Positions 58,502 to 64,000 of a stretch of DNA of 64,000 nt are shown piece after piece. The position numbers were made by a program, and so were the translations under genes. The DNA lies in NCBI GenBank assembly GCA_964022665.1, contig CAXIDF010000001.1:1-64000 (forward strand), read 5' to 3'. Position 1 is the stretch's first letter. Each line of letters opens with the position of its first letter. The notes under the pieces are model-generated. The model was not told the origin of the DNA, did not search any database, and was given only the letters and a program-made list of their open reading frames with translations. This DNA is from Haliea sp964022665 (GTDB lineage: Bacteria; Pseudomonadota; Gammaproteobacteria; Pseudomonadales; Halieaceae).

Positions 58502-59389
58502 TTAGCGAAACGCCTCCCTGATAAACTCCGCCGCCACCTTGACCTTCGCAGGCAAGTGATCACGCCGATGGTACACCATTGAGAGCGGCCCCCTGTAAAC
58601 TCCGTATTCCGGCAGCAGTACCTTTAGGAGACCTGACTCAATTTCCCGCTCGATGACTATATCGGGCATCAGCGTGATTCCGCTGCCGCCAATCGCAGCT
58701 TCCTTGATCGCCGGGGCATCCGTGCTAGAAAAATTCCCGGCAATACGTGTTGGATAGCTTTTCATACCCCTGCGGAAAACCAACTGGGTATAGGGTTTCT
58801 GTCCCGGCGCGCGCCACGCCAGATAATTGTGCTTGACGAGTTGGTCGGGGTGCGTGGGGGCCCCATGCCGCTCCAGATAGGCGGGCGAGGCGCAAAGCAC
58901 CGCATTGAGTGTGCACAGGCGTTGCGCCACCATGCTGGAATCCCCTAGATCCCCTGTTCGAATCGACAAGTCGAAATGTCCTGCCTGCAAGTCGCTGGGG
59001 CTTTCTGTCAGCTCGATTTCCAGTGACACTTCGGGATAGCGCTCAAGAAAGCCGGAGATACGTGACGTCAGCCTGGCATGCGCCAAAAGCGGCGGAGCGC
59101 TCAGTCTGATAGTGCCACGCGGGGTTTCCTTGAATCCGCTGGCCTCCGCGGCGATCGCCTCAACCTGTTCTTTCACCTGAGCACAACGCTGGTAGAGCAA
59201 CTGCCCTTCCTCGGTCAACCGGAGGCTGCGCGTAGAGCGCTGCAACAGGCGAACACCAAGACTGGCCTCGAGCGCCTGTATCCGCTTACTGACTGACGAA
59301 TTGGCAATCCCTAGCTGCTGAGCAGCTTTGGAAAAGCCCCCCGACTCAATGACTTGAGCAAAAATCATCAGGTTCTGAAGGTTTTGCAT
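58502..59389 (-). CDS. LysR family transcriptional regulator
   Basis: Regulator of 295 residues. N-terminal winged helix: MQNLQNLMIFAQVIESGGFSKAAQQLGIANSSVSKRIQALE (1-41), ending LGVRLLQRSTRSLRLTEEGQLLY, then a substrate-binding domain from about 90. The pattern matches the DsdC/PecT-like CrgA group, which often represses aldehyde or quinone detoxification genes. It starts 108 bases from the divergent nitroreductase gene. An imperfect dyad at 59401-59414 (TTTCC-TATT-GGAAA) lies 12 bases before its ATG and is a likely binding site, by which it could control itself and the cluster. Confidence 0.92.
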   Translation of the reverse strand: MQNLQNLMIFAQVIESGGFSKAAQQLGIANSSVSKRIQALEASLGVRLLQRSTRSLRLTEEGQLLYQRCAQVKEQVEAIAAEASGFKETPRGTIRLSAPPLLAHARLTSRISGFLERYPEVSLEIELTESPSDLQAGHFDLSIRTGDLGDSSMVAQRLCTLNAVLCASPAYLERHGAPTHPDQLVKHNYLAWRAPGQKPYTQLVFRRGMKSYPTRIAGNFSSTDAPAIKEAAIGGSGITLMPDIVIEREIESGLLKVLLPEYGVYRGPLSMVYHRRDHLPAKVKVAAEFIREAFR

Positions 59390-59400
59390 ACGGCCAATTA

Positions 59401-59414
59401 TTTCCTATTGGAAA
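59401..59414. promoter_or_regulatory. candidate LysR-type binding dyad
   Basis: TTTCC-TATT-GGAAA is a 5+5-base dyad in the AT-rich divergent region between the LysR gene (start 59389) and the nitroreductase gene (start 59498). Position fits autoregulation plus control of the cluster. No consensus -10/-35 pair stands out around it. Confidence 0.45.
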
Positions 59415-59497
59415 ATAAGTATTTCTTTTTTGTTTATTATCTCTTACCTGCACCCTCAGTACACTCTTTTCCTCTTGCGTTTACTCGGAGTCTGAGC

Positions 59498-60205
59498 ATG
59501 AACGAATTGGGTGTGACCGAGGCCGTGATATCGCGGCGTGCCGTGCGTGACTTCACGGACCAACCAGTGCCCGAAGCACTGCTCCGGGACGTGCTCACGA
59601 CCGCCAGCCAGGCTCCATCAGGAAGCAATATTCAACCCTGGAAGGTCTATGCATTTGCAGGAGATGCGCTGGTGCAGGCGCTAGGTGTGCTGGAAAAACG
59701 CTTGTTTGCCGGCATACCTGAGACGCCGGAATTCCCAACCTACCCTGAGCCATTGGACGATCCCTACCGAGCGCGCCGGTCTGATTGCGGCGAACGGATG
59801 TACGCCGCCCTCGACATCCCGCGGGAGGACAAAACCGCACGCGTGAAGCAGGTCATGCAAAACTACCGCTTCTTCGGCGCACCTGTTGGCATGATCATCA
59901 CCATGGACCCTGCAATGGGCGAGGCACAGACGCTGGATATCGGCATCTTCGCCCAAACTATTGCACTGGTCGCCAGAGCCCATGGACTGGACACCTGCCT
60001 GCAGGTGAGCTGGACCCTCATGCCGAAAGCGGTACGCGACGCTTTCGGCATCCCTGGTGATGAGAGAGTTATGCTCGGCATCTCATTGGGTTACGGCACA
60101 CCCAACCACCCCGTGAACCACCTGAACCAACCACGGGCCGACCTCGATGAGTTTGTAAGCTTTCAGGGATTCAGAGGCATCGACCAACTCGAAACAGGGC
60201 TTTGA
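59498..60205 (+). CDS. nitroreductase family flavoprotein
   Basis: FMN-dependent reductase of 235 residues. R-R-A-V-R-D-F-T (20-27) begins the FMN-phosphate site, followed by ASQAPSGSNIQPWKVYAF. Later RFFGAPVGMIITMD, MLGISLGYGTPNHPVN and NQPRADLDEFVSFQGF fit the group of NAD(P)H nitroreductases near NfsB/RutE. Substrates can be nitroaromatics, quinones or unsaturated ketones. The ATG at 59498 has CGGAG eight bases ahead; the longer frame from 59354 covers the regulator's promoter. First gene of the cluster, 20 bases before the GMC gene's ATG. Confidence 0.9.
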   Translation: MNELGVTEAVISRRAVRDFTDQPVPEALLRDVLTTASQAPSGSNIQPWKVYAFAGDALVQALGVLEKRLFAGIPETPEFPTYPEPLDDPYRARRSDCGERMYAALDIPREDKTARVKQVMQNYRFFGAPVGMIITMDPAMGEAQTLDIGIFAQTIALVARAHGLDTCLQVSWTLMPKAVRDAFGIPGDERVMLGISLGYGTPNHPVNHLNQPRADLDEFVSFQGFRGIDQLETGL

Positions 60206-60225
60206 TCGCACCAAGGGAAAAACCA

Positions 60226-61842
60226 ATGACAGCTTCCTACGACTACATCATTGTTGGTGCCGGCTCTTCGGGCTGCGTCTTGGCAGAGCGCCTCTCGCGC
60301 AACCCCGGTACAAGTGTGCTGTTGCTTGAGGCTGGATGCCGCGACCTCAGCCCAATGATCCATATTCCACTGGGCGCCACAGCCCTGCAGGGCAGCAAAG
60401 TTGACTGGTGCTATGAGACAGAGCCTGAGCCCGAGCTCAATTGCCGACGCATTGCATGGCCACGCGGCAAGGTCCTGGGTGGTTCCAGCTGTCTAAATGG
60501 CATGATCTACATCCGCGGCCAGCGGGAGGATTATGACGCCTGGGCAGCGGCAGGTAATACAGGCTGGTCCTATGGAGAACTGCTACCGTATTTCCGGCGC
60601 CACGAGAACAATTCCAGAGGCAGTGACGACTATCATGGTGTAAACGGCCCGTTGTGGGTGGGAGAGGTTGCTGACCATCTGGCTATCACCGGGCAGTTCG
60701 TCAAGGCAGGCGAGGAAACAGGGCTTCCCTTCAACCCGGACTTTAACGGCGAGTGCCAAGAAGGTATCGGCTACTATCAGGTCACCATCAGGAATGGCAT
60801 ACGCCAAAGCAGCGCTGTGTCTCACCTCAAACTCGCACGCAAGCGTGCTAACTTGACCATTCAAACTCACGCGCTCGCATCCCGAATACTCCTTGAAGGC
60901 GGGCGGGCCATTGGAGTGGCCTACGAGCAAAGAGGCGAACGGCGCGAAGCGCTTTGCACTGGCGAGGTGGTACTCAGCGCTGGAGCAATCAACTCCCCCC
61001 AGCTGCTGGAGCTCTCAGGTATCGGTGACACGGACCTGTTGCAGCAGCGTGGAATTGGGGTAAGGCACCACCTTCCCGGGGTTGGTGAAAACCTGCAAGA
61101 CCACTTAACCATCAACGTGTGTTACAACCTTAGTAACCAAGAGAGCTACTACGAGGAAATGAAGCCATGGCGGTTTACGCGCCACATCGCTCGCTACCTG
61201 TTCAGGCGTCGCGGTCTTCTGTCGTTCCCCTCGGCGCAGGTTGGCGCCTTCTTCAAAACCAGCAGTACCCTTAAACGACCGGATGCGCAGATCCACTTTG
61301 CCCCCGCAGCGGCACGATACAACGATAAGGGGGTCATGGTCCCTGAACCAGGTTTTACCGCCACAGTCTGTTATCTGCGCCCCACGAGCAGGGGCTCTGT
61401 GCATGTCCGCTCACCCCGACCTGATGATCCACCAGAGATCCGTGCTAACTATCTGGCAACAGCTGGGGATCGAGAGGCCTCAATCGCAGCGGTGAAAACC
61501 ACTCGCGAGATCTTCCGCGCCAGTTGCCTGCAGTCTTATGGGGGCCACGAAATGATCCCGGGCAACGCCGTTGAAACCGACGACGATATCCTTGCTTTTA
61601 TCCGCAACAGCGCTGTCTCCGTCTACCATCCAGTGGGCACCTGCAAGATGGGGAACGACCCGTTGGCTGTGGTGGATGCACGGCTAAAAGTCCGGGGCGT
61701 GCTTGGGCTGCGCGTCGCAGATGCCTCCATACTGCCCACGATTATCTCCGGTAATACACACGCTGTGTGCGTAGTCATTGCCGACAAATGCGCAGACATG
61801 GTTCTTGAGGATTTAGCAGCCCAGGAGTCCAAGTCAGCATGA
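60226..61842 (+). CDS. GMC family alcohol oxidase/dehydrogenase
   Basis: FAD enzyme of 538 residues in the choline dehydrogenase-like branch. FAD motif YDYIIVGAGSSGCVLAERLS (6-25), then GKVLGGSSCLNGMIYIRGQ, GAINSPQLLELSGIG, and the C-terminal SVYHPVGTCKMG and SGNTHAVCVVIADKCA with the catalytic His pair. GMC dehydrogenases oxidise primary alcohols, including choline, polyethylene glycol, terpenoid and aryl alcohols, to aldehydes. AAGGGA precedes the ATG. It overlaps the ALDH start by four bases (ATGA), so alcohol and aldehyde oxidation are translationally coupled. Confidence 0.93.
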   Translation: MTASYDYIIVGAGSSGCVLAERLSRNPGTSVLLLEAGCRDLSPMIHIPLGATALQGSKVDWCYETEPEPELNCRRIAWPRGKVLGGSSCLNGMIYIRGQREDYDAWAAAGNTGWSYGELLPYFRRHENNSRGSDDYHGVNGPLWVGEVADHLAITGQFVKAGEETGLPFNPDFNGECQEGIGYYQVTIRNGIRQSSAVSHLKLARKRANLTIQTHALASRILLEGGRAIGVAYEQRGERREALCTGEVVLSAGAINSPQLLELSGIGDTDLLQQRGIGVRHHLPGVGENLQDHLTINVCYNLSNQESYYEEMKPWRFTRHIARYLFRRRGLLSFPSAQVGAFFKTSSTLKRPDAQIHFAPAAARYNDKGVMVPEPGFTATVCYLRPTSRGSVHVRSPRPDDPPEIRANYLATAGDREASIAAVKTTREIFRASCLQSYGGHEMIPGNAVETDDDILAFIRNSAVSVYHPVGTCKMGNDPLAVVDARLKVRGVLGLRVADASILPTIISGNTHAVCVVIADKCADMVLEDLAAQESKSA

Positions 61843-63281
61843 GCGCTTTCAAAGAGACCACGCCGGATGCCATGTCCAACATCCTCTCCGCACAGCGCGC
61901 GGCTTTTCAGCGCGAAGTTCCGGTAGCGCTGGAAACACGGCTCTGTCGCATCAATCGCTGTATTGCGCTGATCGTGGACCACCAGGATGCGCTGTGTGCT
62001 GCTGTGAGCGAAGACTTCGGCTGTCGTTCCAGCCGGGTGACACAGATGAGCGATCTGTTCACATCGCTGAGCAATCTCAAGTTCGTGAGGGAGCACATCA
62101 GCCGCTGGATGAAGCCAGAGAAACGCCGCGTTCCCTTCCCAATGAACCTGCTCGGTGCTCGGGCGGAAATCCACTACCAGCCAAAAGGTGTCGTGGGAAT
62201 CATGAGCCCGTGGAACGTACCGGTGAATACCGTGTTCAGTCCTCTGGCCGATGCACTTGGGGCTGGCAACCGCGTCATGATAAAGCCCTCGGAGTACAAC
62301 CCAAATACCGTCACGCTGCTGACCGAGCTCTTCAGTAGCTACTTCGACGCCACCGAAATCGCCGTAATCAGCGGCGGGGCCGAGACCGGCGCAGCTTTCA
62401 GTGCGCTGCCCCTTGACCACATCATATTCACCGGCGCGAGCGCCGTAGCGAAGCAGGTTATGCAGTCCGCTGCACAGCAGCTTACACCCGTGACCCTGGA
62501 GTTGGGCGGCAAATCGCCCGTCATTGTTTCGCGTAGCGCCAAACTGGAAGAAGCTGCCGAAAAAATTATCACCGGTAAGGCGATGAATGCGGGCCAGATC
62601 TGTATCAGCCCGGACTACTGCTTTGTGCCTGAGGAACAGCTGGGCGCCTTTGTTGAGCACTGTCGGACCACCATTTCCCGCCAGTATCCGACAATCCTGA
62701 ACAATGATGATTTCGTGTCGATCATCAGCGAACGACACTACGACCGACTCCGGAGCTACATCGATGAGGCACGGCAGAACGGCACGGATATCATCACGCT
62801 CGCCCCAGTAAACGAGCAGCAGGGCGAGCGCTCCCTCCGCCGAATGCCGATACACCTGGTTATCGATCCCAGTGACGCGTTGCAGGTCATGCAGCAAGAA
62901 CTCTTCGGGCCCATCCTCTGCATCCGTACGTACCGCCATCTGGACCAGTGCATCACTGATATCAATAATCGCCCCCAGCCTCTTGCCCTGTACTACTTCG
63001 GCCGCGACCGGGGTGAGCAGCAGCAACTCATCACCCGCACCACCGCTGGCGGCATGAGCATCAACGACATCGGCGTACATTTTGCCTGTAACGACCTGCC
63101 TTTTGGCGGTGTTGGTGCCAGCGGCATGGGCCACTTTCATGGTCGAGAGGGTTTCAGGACTTTCAGTCATGCCAAGTCTGTGTTCCACCAAGGCTTTCTT
63201 AACTTGCAGAAGCTGTCAGGGACGCTGCCGCCCTACAGCGACAAGGTCGACCGTATGCTGGCTCGCATGATCAAGAAGTGA
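61839..63281 (+). CDS. coniferyl-aldehyde-type aldehyde dehydrogenase
   Basis: NAD(P)-dependent aldehyde dehydrogenase of 480 residues. Cofactor and catalytic motifs: GIMSPWNVPVN, KPSEYNP, FTGASAVAKQVM, TLELGGKSPVIV with the general-base Glu, and AGQICISPDYCFVPEE with the nucleophilic Cys. The C-terminal NDLPFGGVGASGMGHFHGREGF matches the coniferyl aldehyde dehydrogenase (CalB)-like group, which accepts aromatic and aliphatic aldehydes. Start overlaps the GMC stop (ATGA). The product acid would be activated by the ligase that follows. Confidence 0.93.
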   Translation: MSAFKETTPDAMSNILSAQRAAFQREVPVALETRLCRINRCIALIVDHQDALCAAVSEDFGCRSSRVTQMSDLFTSLSNLKFVREHISRWMKPEKRRVPFPMNLLGARAEIHYQPKGVVGIMSPWNVPVNTVFSPLADALGAGNRVMIKPSEYNPNTVTLLTELFSSYFDATEIAVISGGAETGAAFSALPLDHIIFTGASAVAKQVMQSAAQQLTPVTLELGGKSPVIVSRSAKLEEAAEKIITGKAMNAGQICISPDYCFVPEEQLGAFVEHCRTTISRQYPTILNNDDFVSIISERHYDRLRSYIDEARQNGTDIITLAPVNEQQGERSLRRMPIHLVIDPSDALQVMQQELFGPILCIRTYRHLDQCITDINNRPQPLALYYFGRDRGEQQQLITRTTAGGMSINDIGVHFACNDLPFGGVGASGMGHFHGREGFRTFSHAKSVFHQGFLNLQKLSGTLPPYSDKVDRMLARMIKK

Positions 63282-63324
63282 CAAAAATTTACCCTGGAAC
63301 GTAAGCACTGGAGCATTTCAACGC

Positions 63325-64000
63325 ATGTCACAACACGGATTTTGGCATTATGCCAGGCAGAACCCTCATGCGCTGGCACTCGTCGAGCCAGATGGTCAGG
63401 AGTGGACCCGGAGAGAGCTACTTGAGGAATGCAATCGCATCGTGCATGGCCTGCGCGCTCTGGGGCTGGACAATGGCGACACCGTTGCGGCTGTGCTGCC
63501 CAACTGCAAGGCTTTTCTGACCCTGAATCTGGCGCTGACCCAGGTGGGCATGTACCTGGTGCCAATCAATTGCCACCTCGCGCCGCGGGAAGTGGCTTAT
63601 ATCCTGAAGGACAGTGCGGCGCAGGCATTTATCGCTCATGAGCGCGTCAGCACCGTTGCCTCCGCGGCAGCAGCTGAGGCGAGGATGAACCGGAATGTAT
63701 GCTTTGCACTAGGCGATGTCGCCGGCTTCAGACCCTATCACGAACTCGTGGACGGCCAACCAACGACGCTACCAGACCGACGTCAGGGCGGAATGGCACG
63801 CAACTACACCTCAGGCACGACAGGCAATCCCAAGGCGGTCGTGCGTGCCGACTGGACCGTCGACCCGGAGACCATGGCGCAGAACATGACCGGAATGCTG
63901 GCCCTGTTCGGCATACGTCCCGAAGACGGAAACGTGCACTTTTGCGGCTCGCCGCTATACCACACTGGCGTGATGGTATGGGCAGTGAACTCACTGCACT
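63325..64000 (+). CDS. acyl-CoA synthetase, cut by window end
   Basis: The first 225 codons of an AMP-binding enzyme that runs out of the window. TGGAG eleven bases before ATG. Seen: GFWHYARQNPHALALVEPDG, the N-terminal TRRELLEECNRIVHGLRALG, VAAVLPNCKAFLTLNLALTQVGMYLVPINCHLA, and the A3 motif YTSGTTGNPKAVVRA at about 155-169, then PLYHTG. The Arg/His-rich opening fits medium- or long-chain and terpenoid ligases. It closes the pathway alcohol to aldehyde to acid to acyl-CoA begun by the GMC and ALDH genes. Confidence 0.9.
   Translation, partial: MSQHGFWHYARQNPHALALVEPDGQEWTRRELLEECNRIVHGLRALGLDNGDTVAAVLPNCKAFLTLNLALTQVGMYLVPINCHLAPREVAYILKDSAAQAFIAHERVSTVASAAAAEARMNRNVCFALGDVAGFRPYHELVDGQPTTLPDRRQGGMARNYTSGTTGNPKAVVRADWTVDPETMAQNMTGMLALFGIRPEDGNVHFCGSPLYHTGVMVWAVNSLH

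Noticed and set aside
58484..58502. Insertion sequence at the island junction
   Set aside because: No transposase, terminal inverted repeat or target duplication was seen near the junction.
61623..63191. Leftward open frame of 522 codons opposite the ALDH gene
   Set aside because: Antisense of a conserved dehydrogenase with full catalytic motifs; composition atypical of real proteins.

Overview
The window is a high-GC chromosomal segment from a Gram-negative gammaproteobacterium. The best guess is a marine member of the Halieaceae (OM60/NOR5) or a close relative. The clues are the mix of gammaproteobacterial housekeeping families (Nei, YaeQ, YeeN-type YebC, EpmB, DUF2058, TIGR02647, a PA3496-like small protein), a wax ester synthase/DGAT, several class I bacterial P450s, polyamine catabolism genes and a PEP-CTERM remnant. 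No rRNA, tRNA, insertion sequence, prophage or CRISPR array was seen. Species placement is inference.

Layout. 0-5 kb: a cytochrome P450 preceded by an NTF2/SnoaL-like gene, a DUF4136 lipoprotein, and a leftward group of an unknown exported protein, YghU and DUF2058. 5-10.8 kb: YeeN, a DUF885 metallopeptidase-like protein, and kynureninase with an exported alpha/beta hydrolase, facing an exported cyclase-family hydrolase (possible kynurenine/tryptophan breakdown). 10.9-22.5 kb: a Calx-beta/GDPD lipoprotein, a CurA-type reductase, a BCCT osmolyte transporter, an MltB-type lytic transglycosylase, a PQQ aldose dehydrogenase, TIGR02647, SDR, DUF1295, YaeQ, an exported nuclease and Nei. 22.7-28.7 kb: a complete Yej-type peptide/microcin C ABC importer with its usual fused ATPase split in two. 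28.7-36 kb: a small four-Cys protein, WS/DGAT with a histone-like tail, MFS, M20 peptidase, a peptidoglycan-binding protein and a triple fasciclin lipoprotein. 35.8-41.6 kb: a voltage-gated channel with a calcium-type filter, a SulP+Usp pair, TauE/SafE, an FAH-family enzyme and HNH.

41.6-50 kb: GcvT, shikimate kinase, a triad (PA3496-like protein, B12-radical SAM enzyme, zinc-ribbon protein), divergent PuuA/PuuB, and EpmB. 50-53.5 kb: an oxidative-stress operon katG-dps preceded by an octamer tandem repeat and a perfect operator-like palindrome, then a second SnoaL-like protein. 53.5-58.1 kb: two P450s around a DUF3127 protein with an SSB-like C-terminal tip and an acyl-CoA/aryl-CoA ligase.

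Near 58.49 kb the sequence changes character. A 5'-truncated PEP-CTERM gene abuts a LysR regulator, and the remaining sequence is visibly less GC-rich. It encodes nitroreductase, GMC alcohol oxidase/dehydrogenase, coniferyl-aldehyde-type ALDH and an acyl-CoA synthetase that runs off the window. These genes form a plausible laterally acquired alcohol-to-aldehyde-to-acid-to-acyl-CoA pathway controlled by the LysR protein.

The items most worth a second look are the triad at 43.7-46.2 kb, the DUF3127 protein ending DDDIPF, the channel filter TFEDWTD, the short leader ORF overlapping the first P450, the P450 lacking the I-helix acid, and the island junction at about 58.49 kb.
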